44,614 nucleotides of DNA. Origin: a virus. Under the pieces are notes generated by a model. The model made no database searches, was not told where the DNA came from, and saw nothing but the letters and a program-made list of their open reading frames with translations. How positions within the stretch are numbered: position 1 is the first letter of the stretch; the number at the start of each line of letters is the position of its first letter. This document shows positions 17,790 through 25,168 of this stretch, in pieces. The position numbers and the translations under genes were made by a program. The stretch covers positions 1-44,614 of the IMG/VR virus record IMGVR_UViG_3300007236_000007; one strand, written 5' to 3'.

Positions 17790-18341
17790 ATGGCTAAGAA
17801 AAGCACTAGAAATCATTATGTAGACAACAAAAAGTTGTTGGAAGAGATGACAAAATATAAGGATGCCGTCAACCTTGCCGCTGAGCAGGACACAGAGCGC
17901 CCAAGAGTTCCAAATTATATTGGTGAGTGTATTATGAAGATTGCACAGCATCTCTCTTATAAACCCAATTTTATCAACTATACATATAAAGAAGAAATGA
18001 TATCAGATGGTATTGAAAATTGTCTATTGTATATTGATAATTTTAATCCAGAAAAATCAAAAAATCCATTCGCATATTTTACTCAGATTATTTACTATGC
18101 TTTCATTCGAAGGATTCAAAAAGAAAAGAAACAGACTTATGTAAAATATAAGGCATTGGAAAATCAAGAATTGATTGATGAAATTATGCAAGGACCAAAT
18201 GGTAGTCCTATGAAAAATAATTTCTTAGAATTTATTCACAATAATATGGATGATTTTCTTGCAGACTTTGAAGAAACCCAAAGAAAGAAAAAGCAAAAAG
18301 CCAAGGAAAAGAGAGAAGGTAAGGAATCTGAAACTTCATGA
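17790..18341 (+). CDS. 55: Late-transcription sigma factor gp55
   Basis: 183 residues, nearly the T4 gp55 length (185 aa). The gene is the divergent sigma factor that directs host RNA polymerase to TATAAATA promoters together with the sliding clamp. The conserved core is EEMISDGIENCLLYIDNFNP followed by KNPFAYFTQIIYYAFIRRIQ, a region-2-like segment that holds the -10 recognition helix. The C-terminus is very rich in Lys, Arg and Glu. The ATG at 17790 follows AAGGA; an in-frame TTG upstream is rejected. The stop overlaps the gp47 start. Confidence 0.93.
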   Translation: MAKKSTRNHYVDNKKLLEEMTKYKDAVNLAAEQDTERPRVPNYIGECIMKIAQHLSYKPNFINYTYKEEMISDGIENCLLYIDNFNPEKSKNPFAYFTQIIYYAFIRRIQKEKKQTYVKYKALENQELIDEIMQGPNGSPMKNNFLEFIHNNMDDFLADFEETQRKKKQKAKEKREGKESETS

Positions 18342-19360
18342 AAATTGCACTGATTACGGACACTCACTTCGGCGCTAGAGGTGACTCCACACTTTTCCAT
18401 GACTATTTTATGGAATTTTATGATAATGTATTTTTTCCTTACTTGGAAAAGAATAATATTAAGACTGTAATTCATCTTGGAGATGTTACAGACCGAAGAA
18501 AGTTTATCAACTATAATATTCTTGATGGCTTACGAAGTGGATTTATAAAGAAGATTAAAGACTATGACTCTTATTTTATTATTGGTAATCATGATGTGTA
18601 TTATAAAAACACAAATCGTATTAACTCTATGGGACAACTTTTCGGGGATGATTTCAAGACTTATACAACGGCCACTACTCTTAATTTTGATGGGACTGAC
18701 ATTTGTTTTATTCCTTGGATAAATTCTGAGAATTATGATGAAACTCTAAAACACATAAAGAAAACCAAAGCAAAAATTGCGTTAGGACATTTAGAACTGA
18801 ATGGTTTTGAAATGATGCGTGGTATCAAGTGTGAAGCTGGTATGTCTATTGAACACTTTAAAAAATTTGATTTGACTTGTTCTGGACATTTTCATCACAA
18901 AAGCAATCAAGGAGAAATTCATTATTTGGGAGCCCCATATGAATTATTTTGGAATGATTGTGATGATCCTAAAGGATTTCATATTTTAGATACGGGCTCA
19001 ATGGAATTGCAGTTTGTTCAAAACCCACATCAAATGTTTCATAAGATTTATTATGATGAAAATAAAAAATATGATTTGTCAAAATATGAAAACAAATATG
19101 TAAAAATTATTGTTAAGAATAAAAGATCTCAATATAAGTTCGATACATTTGTTGACTCTTTATATAAGAAAGATGTTGCTGATTTATCTATTGTCGATGA
19201 AACAGATTTTGAGTTTGAAGAACAAAGTGATGTAGACACTACAAAAGACACTATGTCTCTTCTTACAAGTTATATCGATAATTATGAGATTGATGTTGAC
19301 AAGAACAAACTAAAACAGATTATGCAAGATTTATATGTCTCTGCTTTGAGAGGTGATTGA
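18338..19360 (+). CDS. 47: Recombination nuclease subunit gp47 (SbcD/Mre11-like)
   Basis: 340 residues (T4 gp47 is 339). Calcineurin-type phosphoesterase motifs are in order: DTHFGARGD (residue 8), HLGDVTDRR (about 47), IIGNHDVYYK (about 82), GHLELNG (about 149) and SGHFHHKS (about 184). With gp46 it resects DNA ends for recombination-dependent replication and degrades host DNA. It starts inside the gp55 stop and its own stop overlaps the gp46 start, so 55-47-46 form one coupled unit. Confidence 0.95.
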   Translation: MKIALITDTHFGARGDSTLFHDYFMEFYDNVFFPYLEKNNIKTVIHLGDVTDRRKFINYNILDGLRSGFIKKIKDYDSYFIIGNHDVYYKNTNRINSMGQLFGDDFKTYTTATTLNFDGTDICFIPWINSENYDETLKHIKKTKAKIALGHLELNGFEMMRGIKCEAGMSIEHFKKFDLTCSGHFHHKSNQGEIHYLGAPYELFWNDCDDPKGFHILDTGSMELQFVQNPHQMFHKIYYDENKKYDLSKYENKYVKIIVKNKRSQYKFDTFVDSLYKKDVADLSIVDETDFEFEEQSDVDTTKDTMSLLTSYIDNYEIDVDKNKLKQIMQDLYVSALRGD

Positions 19361-21075
19361 TGATTGAGTTTAAAACTATTAAATGGAAGAACTTTCTTTC
19401 CACTGGTAATTATTTTACAGAAGTGCAACTAAATCGCTCATCTTCTACTCTTATTGTTGGTGAGAATGGAGCAGGAAAATCTACCATTTTGGATGCATTG
19501 ACATTTGGTTTGTTTGGAAAATCTTTTAGAAAAATTAATAAACCACAGCTTATAAACTCTATAAACAATAAAGATGCTCTGATTGAGATTACCTTTAAAA
19601 TTGGTAAGAATGATTACTTGGTGCGCCGCGGTATCAAACCCAATATTTTTGAAATATGGGTAAATGGTAAAATGTTAGACCAAGATTCAAAAATTCGTGA
19701 TAGCCAGATTTATTTGGAAGAAAACATTCTCAAACTGAATTATAAGTCATTTACTCAAACTGTTATTTTGGGTAGTGCTACTTTTGTTCCTTTCATGCAA
19801 CTTTCTGCAATCGATAGAAGAGAAATTATTGAAGATATTTTGGATATAAAAATCTTTTCTGCAATGAATGAAATTCTAAAAGCAAAAATGGCTGCATTGA
19901 AAGAAACAATGACAGAAAATGAAAAAAACCGTGAAGTCCAAGATTATAAGATTGAACTTCAAGAAAGAAATATTGAAGATGCAAAGACGACAAAGAAAAC
20001 TGCGATTAATACTTTTAAGAAAAAGATAAAAGAAAAGAAGGCTGAACAGAAACAGTGTATTGACAAAAATACAGAATTGCATGAACAAATATCAAATTTA
20101 TTGGAAAAGATTATACATGAAAGTAAAATATCTGATAGAAAGAAAAAACTTGAACGTCTAGAAACTAAACTCTCAAATAATGCAGAAAAAATACAAAACG
20201 ACATCTCATGGTTTGAAGGCAATGATGTTTGTCCATCATGCCAACAAGATATTAATGAAAATCATAAGAATTGTATTGTGGAAGAGAAGGATAAGAAAAA
20301 GGAAGAAGTTTTGACAGCTGTTCAATCTTTGTCTGACGAATTGATTGAGATTGATTCTGAATTACATTATATTGAAGAAATCAAAACATCTATCACAAAT
20401 CTTAATAATGTAGTTAGTTCTAATAATGATAAACATCAATATCTACAAAAAAGTATTGATGAACTTGAGGCTGAAATAGAAGATGCGGAAAATAATAATA
20501 CAAGTGTTTCTAAATTAGAAAAGGAATTAAAAGAGTTTAAAAAGATTTCCAAAGAGTTGGACAATGAACGCAAAACTCTTTCCGAAACAAAAAACTATCA
20601 TGTGGTTGCATCACAGTTTTTGAAGGACACTGGTGTAAAAACTTCTATTATAAAATATTATTTGCCAATAATGAACAAGTTAGTAAATAAGTATCTACAA
20701 GAAATGGATTTCTATATTAACTTCACAATGGATGAAAAGTTTAATGAGAATATTAAATCCAGAGGCAGAGAAGGATTTACATATAGTTCTTTTAGTGAAG
20801 GAGAAAAGATGAGAATTGACCTTGCTCTCTTGTTTACTTGGAGAGAAATTGCTCGAATGAAGAACAGTGTCAACACAAATCTTCTGATTCTTGATGAAGT
20901 GTTTGATAGTTCTTTAGATGCGACTGGAACAGATGAGTTTTTGAAGTTGTTAAACACTCTTGGCGGAAACAATGTATTTGTGATTTCACATAAAGGAGAT
21001 ATTCTATATGATAAGTTCCACAGTGTGATTAAATTTGAAAAAGTAAAAAACTTTAGCCAAATTGAAAAAAATTGA
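19360..21075 (+). CDS. 46: Recombination nuclease subunit gp46 (SbcC/Rad50-like)
   Basis: 571 residues (T4 gp46 is 560). An SMC-type ATPase: Walker A VGENGAGKST at about residue 34, two coiled-coil arms (about 175-280 and 320-420) flanking a zinc-hook CPSC at about residue 290, signature motif FSEGEKMRIDLAL, and Walker B LLILDEVFDSSLD. The partner is gp47. The ATG at 19360 is chosen over an in-frame TTG three bases earlier because of the TGATG overlap with gp47. The gene ends just before the promoter of the modification operon. Confidence 0.95.
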   Translation: MIEFKTIKWKNFLSTGNYFTEVQLNRSSSTLIVGENGAGKSTILDALTFGLFGKSFRKINKPQLINSINNKDALIEITFKIGKNDYLVRRGIKPNIFEIWVNGKMLDQDSKIRDSQIYLEENILKLNYKSFTQTVILGSATFVPFMQLSAIDRREIIEDILDIKIFSAMNEILKAKMAALKETMTENEKNREVQDYKIELQERNIEDAKTTKKTAINTFKKKIKEKKAEQKQCIDKNTELHEQISNLLEKIIHESKISDRKKKLERLETKLSNNAEKIQNDISWFEGNDVCPSCQQDINENHKNCIVEEKDKKKEEVLTAVQSLSDELIEIDSELHYIEEIKTSITNLNNVVSSNNDKHQYLQKSIDELEAEIEDAENNNTSVSKLEKELKEFKKISKELDNERKTLSETKNYHVVASQFLKDTGVKTSIIKYYLPIMNKLVNKYLQEMDFYINFTMDEKFNENIKSRGREGFTYSSFSEGEKMRIDLALLFTWREIARMKNSVNTNLLILDEVFDSSLDATGTDEFLKLLNTLGGNNVFVISHKGDILYDKFHSVIKFEKVKNFSQIEKN

Positions 21076-21085
21076 AAAAAAACTA

Positions 21086-21115
21086 TTGACGAACTATGGT
21101 AAAATAGTATATACT
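21086..21115 (+). promoter_or_regulatory. Sigma70-type promoter of the modification operon
   Basis: TTGACG, 18-base spacer, TATACT, starting 11 bases after the gp46 stop. The leader contains a 6-bp hairpin, ATTAGG/CCTAAT (21126-21144), and an AGAGGAGA ribosome-binding site before the ATG at 21183. The operon therefore has its own, probably early, start site. Confidence 0.75.
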
Positions 21116-21182
21116 GAGATCATAGATTAGGAACAACACCTAATTTAATGTTTCAAACACCATGAATCAGAGGAGAATAGAC

Positions 21183-22394
21183 ATGGCAAAGAAAGTAGAA
21201 TCAGTTGATGTAGTAGACGTAAACGCATTTTTTGGATTTGAAGAAAAACATTTACTTCAATATCAACGACATTATGAAGATTTTTGGAAAACTCATATGC
21301 CAAAAATCTTTGGAAAAAATTTATCCAGATATTTAAATTTTGTAGGATTTGAGCTTATAGAAACTGCGCTCGATTATGCACAAAAAATTGGACGGGCCTC
21401 TTCAAGAAGTAGCGATCTTCGCGCAGTAGGGCGATCTTTAGATGAAAATGGTTGGGAAATGAAACATGTTCCACCTATTGCGTTTAGATTTAAAGATGGA
21501 AGAATTCTAGTAATTACTGGAAATTCTCGTGGAGAAAATTTAAAAGACAGGGGCGTTGATAAAATGCCTGTGGCAATGTTTGAATCTTCTGAACTAGATA
21601 ATTCATTTCACTTGAAAGAAGCGCTAATTTACATGGCGCAACAAACTCAAGAAAAAAATGGAAACTTTGTTCCGGCGACTTCTCATGATATTCAAAAAGC
21701 ACTCCGAGATCTAATTACTCTTTTTTCAGAATCATCTGGTGACGCTGGTGTAGACCCACACAATATTGTTGCATATGAAGCAGCCGTTAAATCATTGTGG
21801 GATGGTGCAACAGAACAGCAAGTTGCTAGAGTTGTCCAAAAAGTTTGGAATGATCATAATCCACATAATGTAATAATCTCATATAAAAGAGAAGAGGGTT
21901 TAGCAAAACTTGAAGAATTTAATTTCAATACTGATCCTTGTGATATTTCTGGAGTCATTTATGTTATGTTTGGTTGGGAAACTTCTCAGCGGGGATTTAC
22001 ATCTGCATACGAATTGGCGATGGAAAACCCAGAAATGGAAATTAGAATTGTGATAAATCCTGGCACATTAAATCCAAGCAAATCTTCAACATTCGAACAT
22101 GAATATGAGAAGCGGATAAAACAATTTGTATCCGAATTTGATAAACACAAAGGCGCACAAATTTTTGTTTCTTCACAAAACTTGGAAAAAGATGCTAAAC
22201 TTCAAGTTAAAATTAATCATCAAAGAGTATATGTCTATGCTGCTCTTCCATCGATTGGAAAAGAACATGATTTGAGTCGTCCAGTTTTCTTTCACAATAA
22301 AGGACAATATTTTTATCAAAGAGATAATGGATATCAAGTGTGGATGAGTCACGAAGATGAGTTTGAAAATACTGAATATGATATGGCTGCATGA
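21183..22394 (+). CDS. ParB-like domain protein in DNA-modification operon
   Basis: 403 residues from the ATG at 21183, which follows GAGGAGA; a further in-frame ATG at 21162 would swallow that site. Residues about 78-135 (LRAVGRSLDENGWE, VPPIAFRFKDGRILVITGNS, then RGENLKDRGVDKMPVAMFE) resemble the ParB/sulfiredoxin-like fold, where the usual GxxR loop appears as GNSRGENL. Residues 140-260 are mainly helical. The C-terminal 150 residues are not recognised (VIYVMFGWETSQRGF, RIVINPG). It is the first gene of a four-gene coupled operon, and ParB-like proteins recur in phage base-modification clusters. Its role (sequence recognition, nucleotide binding or regulation) is unknown. Confidence 0.6.
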   Translation: MAKKVESVDVVDVNAFFGFEEKHLLQYQRHYEDFWKTHMPKIFGKNLSRYLNFVGFELIETALDYAQKIGRASSRSSDLRAVGRSLDENGWEMKHVPPIAFRFKDGRILVITGNSRGENLKDRGVDKMPVAMFESSELDNSFHLKEALIYMAQQTQEKNGNFVPATSHDIQKALRDLITLFSESSGDAGVDPHNIVAYEAAVKSLWDGATEQQVARVVQKVWNDHNPHNVIISYKREEGLAKLEEFNFNTDPCDISGVIYVMFGWETSQRGFTSAYELAMENPEMEIRIVINPGTLNPSKSSTFEHEYEKRIKQFVSEFDKHKGAQIFVSSQNLEKDAKLQVKINHQRVYVYAALPSIGKEHDLSRPVFFHNKGQYFYQRDNGYQVWMSHEDEFENTEYDMAA

Positions 22395-23209
22395 TAAAAA
22401 GTATATTATGTGAAGTTGTCGAAAGACGATCAAAAGATAATGAAGTTGCTGTGCTGCTGAGTGGGGGTGTTGACTCCCTCTCAGTGGCATTTGCTGCATC
22501 TGATGTGGGTAAAAAAATTCATGCATATAGTTTTCATTTAGATACTCATGTTTCTTATGATTTTCAAAAGGCAAAAGAAGTATCAGAAATATTTGGTTGG
22601 AAATTTACTGGAATTTCTATACCCACTAAAAATATAGTTTCAGATTTTAAAAAACTTTCTATGCTTGGTTGTAAAAAGAAAACCGCATATGAATGCACAT
22701 ATCCGTTTCTTTATGTATATCCAGAAATAGAACAAACCGAAGTTCTTTCTGGTTGGGCCGCAGATGGATATTACGGAATTTCTAAAAAGGCAATGATTCA
22801 CTATCGACATACTCAAGAGTTGTTTGATGAATTTAGAGAAGACTATTTTCGTCCAGACAAATGTGCGAATTATCCTTGGCACAAAGCAGTTTCTATGCAA
22901 CATGATAAAAAACTTATTGTTCCATATCTAGATCAATCTGTAAAGGCATTTTTCTATATGCATACTTGGGAGCAATTGAACAAACCCTCTGAGAAACACC
23001 ATGTTCGAAACGCTTTCGAACAATTTAAATTGATAGGAAATGTAAAAAAACACTTGAACTTACAGATAAATTCTGGTATAATAGAGCTATTCGAATCATT
23101 AATCGATAACAATGAGATTAATTTTAGAAATAGGACAAGAGTTATGGACATTTGCCGTGATTGGTATGTGCTAAATAGTACACCATCACTAGAAGGATAT
23201 TTGAAATGA
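22391..23209 (+). CDS. Asparagine synthetase-type PP-loop amidotransferase
   Basis: 272 residues. The PP-loop SGGVDS (residues 24-29) sits in AVLLSGGVDSLSVAFA, followed by the asparagine-synthetase landmarks SGWAADGYYG (118-127, in place of GEGADE.FGG), VPYLDQSVKAFF (175-186) and a K..(H)R pair (K200, R204). Family members adenylate a carboxylate with ATP and let an amine attack it. The usual N-terminal glutaminase domain is absent, so ammonia or another amine must come from elsewhere. It overlaps the genes on both sides (ATGA). In context it most likely amidates a carboxymethyl group made by the next two enzymes. Confidence 0.8.
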   Translation: MIKSILCEVVERRSKDNEVAVLLSGGVDSLSVAFAASDVGKKIHAYSFHLDTHVSYDFQKAKEVSEIFGWKFTGISIPTKNIVSDFKKLSMLGCKKKTAYECTYPFLYVYPEIEQTEVLSGWAADGYYGISKKAMIHYRHTQELFDEFREDYFRPDKCANYPWHKAVSMQHDKKLIVPYLDQSVKAFFYMHTWEQLNKPSEKHHVRNAFEQFKLIGNVKKHLNLQINSGIIELFESLIDNNEINFRNRTRVMDICRDWYVLNSTPSLEGYLK

Positions 23210-24402
23210 GTTATACACCATATAATTTACAAGATGTTTATGATGCATCTGAACAGAACAAATTTAAAGTAATTTCAACATTTGCCGGCGGGGGAGGATC
23301 TTCCACTGGATATCGTCTTGCTGGTGGTAAAATTCTGGCTATAAATGAATTTGTAGAAGAGGCGTGTAATACCTATCGTGAAAATTATCCAGAGACACCT
23401 ATTCTGCCCGGCGATATTAAAGAATTGACTGGCCAACATTTCTTGGATGCAGCTGGAGTAAAAGTTGGGGAGATAGATATTCTGGATGGTTCTCCGCCAT
23501 GTTCTGCGTTTTCTGTGGCAGGCAAACTATCTCATAATAGTATTGAAACTGAATACTTAGATTTTGATGGTAATGTTATGACACGCAAAGAAAGTGGTAA
23601 ACATTCTGATGGATGGGGTCAAACTAAAAAGTATTCTGATGGAAAGATAGTTGAAAATATTGAAGATTTGTTTTTTGATTTTTTGCGTATTGCAGATGAT
23701 ATTCGCCCTAAAGTAATTATTGCAGAAAATGTAAAAGGATTGACTGTTGGAGAAGCAAAAAACTACCTTAATAAAATACTCAACAGATTCGAGGAAATTG
23801 GATATAATATTTCGTATCAAGTTTTGGATAGTAGATATTTTGGAGTTTCGCAGACTCGAACCAGATGTATTTTTATTGGAGTAAGACAGGACATTGCCGA
23901 TCAAGTTGGCTTGAACTTTATGACAATTCAAAATGTTTTTCCAACTCCAGATTTGAAAACAATTCCTCTGAAAGATGCTTTGATTGGTTTAGAATATGAT
24001 GATGAAGAAATTTCTTATCTTACTGAAAAGTTTTCTAATACTGCATATTGGAAACAAACTGGTAGTATAATGCCCGTTGATCCAGATAAAGTTCTAACAG
24101 GAGGCGATTATCACCCGAAAGGACACCACTTTAACTTGAAAAGAGTATCACAGTATGCTCCAGCACCGACCTTAACCGCTATGGGGAGTGCTGATACTAC
24201 TGCTGGTGCATTCCACTGGGCAGAACCTAGAAAGTTGACCCTCGGCGAGCTGAAGCGCATTATGTCACTTCCAGATGACTTTAAACTTACTGGAAAATGG
24301 AATCAAAAAGCAGAAAGAATTGGAAGGATGGTTCCGCCACTGATGATGAAAAGAATTGCAGAATCTGTATATAAAAATGTTTTGGAGAAATATAATGGCT
24401 GA
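23206..24402 (+). CDS. C5-cytosine DNA methyltransferase family, predicted carboxymethyltransferase
   Basis: 398 residues with a complete catalytic set: motif I STFAGGGGSSTGYRLAGG (24-41), motif IV SPPCSAFS with nucleophile C99, motif VI ENV (174-176), motif VIII QTRTR (216-220), motif IX R-x(7)-PTLTAMG (about 313-327) and motif X at 372-378. The target recognition region between VIII and IX is short. Motif X reads IGRMVPP, so the nearly invariant Asn that contacts the cofactor is Arg374. In M.MpeI, changing the equivalent Asn374 to a basic residue allows use of carboxy-SAM. A carboxy-SAM synthase homolog follows with an 8-base overlap. I infer transfer of a carboxymethyl group to C5 of cytosine in DNA; plain methylation is the alternative. 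No restriction enzyme is adjacent. Confidence 0.85.
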   Translation: MSYTPYNLQDVYDASEQNKFKVISTFAGGGGSSTGYRLAGGKILAINEFVEEACNTYRENYPETPILPGDIKELTGQHFLDAAGVKVGEIDILDGSPPCSAFSVAGKLSHNSIETEYLDFDGNVMTRKESGKHSDGWGQTKKYSDGKIVENIEDLFFDFLRIADDIRPKVIIAENVKGLTVGEAKNYLNKILNRFEEIGYNISYQVLDSRYFGVSQTRTRCIFIGVRQDIADQVGLNFMTIQNVFPTPDLKTIPLKDALIGLEYDDEEISYLTEKFSNTAYWKQTGSIMPVDPDKVLTGGDYHPKGHHFNLKRVSQYAPAPTLTAMGSADTTAGAFHWAEPRKLTLGELKRIMSLPDDFKLTGKWNQKAERIGRMVPPLMMKRIAESVYKNVLEKYNG

Positions 24403-25093
24403 TTTCACATTTGCACACCGCGAAGAAGGTTTTGATGAACATATTGATAAAAGTATTAGAGGTTATGGAGATTTGTTGGATGATGTAATTTCTCTATCAA
24501 GATACTTTGTGGAAGATGGTACTAATGTTTATGATATTGGATGTTCAACTGGTAAACTGACTCAACGAATGTTAGAGGCAAATCAGGATTTTTGCTATGA
24601 TGCAAACTATATTGGAGTTGAAGTCGCAGATGGATTTTATGATGATATGATAAAAAGACAGGAGCATATCAGAACAATACACCCTTGGGTTAGTGTTGAT
24701 TTTAGACATGAAGATGTAAGAGACACCGAATTTGAAAATGCCTCTTTAATTACTTCAATATTTACTTTGCAGTTTATGTCAAAAATTGATCGGCGATTTA
24801 CTATTCAAAGAATTCATGATGGATTGAATGAAGGCGGTGGTTTTATTTTTGCAGAAAAAACTATTTGTCAAAATGCAAATTTTCAAGACATGCTCACATT
24901 TAATTATTATGATTTCAAAAGAAAATCTTTTGATACAGAAGATATTATGAATAAAGAAAGAACTCTTAGAAACATGTTGAAACCAAACACTTGGCAAGAA
25001 ATAAATGAAATGATGTGGGACGCAGGTTTTGAAGATGTCCAACCTTTCTGGAGAAATCATATGTTTGTTGGAGCAATTGCCATAAAAAAATAA
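24395..25093 (+). CDS. cmoA-like: CmoA-like carboxy-S-adenosylmethionine synthase
   Basis: 232 residues (E. coli CmoA is 247) and similar along the whole length. It has an FDEHIDKSIRGYGDLL opening (CmoA: F.....RSVPGYS.I), motif I VYDIGCSTG (45-53), an E-V-A cofactor segment, ENASLITSIFTLQF (114-127; CmoA ENASMVVLNFTLQF), NEGGGFIFAEK, YYDFKR (171-176; CmoA HHDFKR) and AGFEDVQPFWRNHMFVGAIAIK. An Arg at 189 lies within one position of the CmoA Arg199 implicated in binding the extra carboxylate. CmoA converts SAM and prephenate to carboxy-SAM. No CmoB partner for tRNA modification is present; the partner here is the DNA methyltransferase overlapping it. The start at 24395 follows TTGGAG. Confidence 0.85.
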   Translation: MADFTFAHREEGFDEHIDKSIRGYGDLLDDVISLSRYFVEDGTNVYDIGCSTGKLTQRMLEANQDFCYDANYIGVEVADGFYDDMIKRQEHIRTIHPWVSVDFRHEDVRDTEFENASLITSIFTLQFMSKIDRRFTIQRIHDGLNEGGGFIFAEKTICQNANFQDMLTFNYYDFKRKSFDTEDIMNKERTLRNMLKPNTWQEINEMMWDAGFEDVQPFWRNHMFVGAIAIKK

Positions 25094-25101
25094 AAAGGCC
25101 C

Positions 25102-25130
25102 TTGACAAAACTGATTCGTTCCTGTAGCAT
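25102..25130 (+). promoter_or_regulatory. Sigma70-type promoter of the VWA/peptidase gene
   Basis: TTGACA, 17-base spacer, TAGCAT. After 11 bases comes TGATGATTC (25142-25150), a string found at the same distance behind the promoter at 27562. A 5-bp hairpin, TTCCT/AGGAA (25148-25161), involves the AGGA ribosome-binding site. Confidence 0.75.
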
Positions 25131-25168
25131 GTAAATATAAGTGATGATTCCTATGAAGGAAATATGTG

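Noticed and set aside
23206-24402. Orphan methyltransferase as half of a restriction-modification system
   Set aside because: No restriction endonuclease is adjacent, and the operon partners (CmoA-like, PP-loop) fit base hypermodification better.
24395-25093. CmoA-like gene as a tRNA wobble-modification gene
   Set aside because: There is no CmoB homolog in the window and the gene overlaps a DNA methyltransferase gene. It cannot be fully excluded, since host CmoB could share the product.
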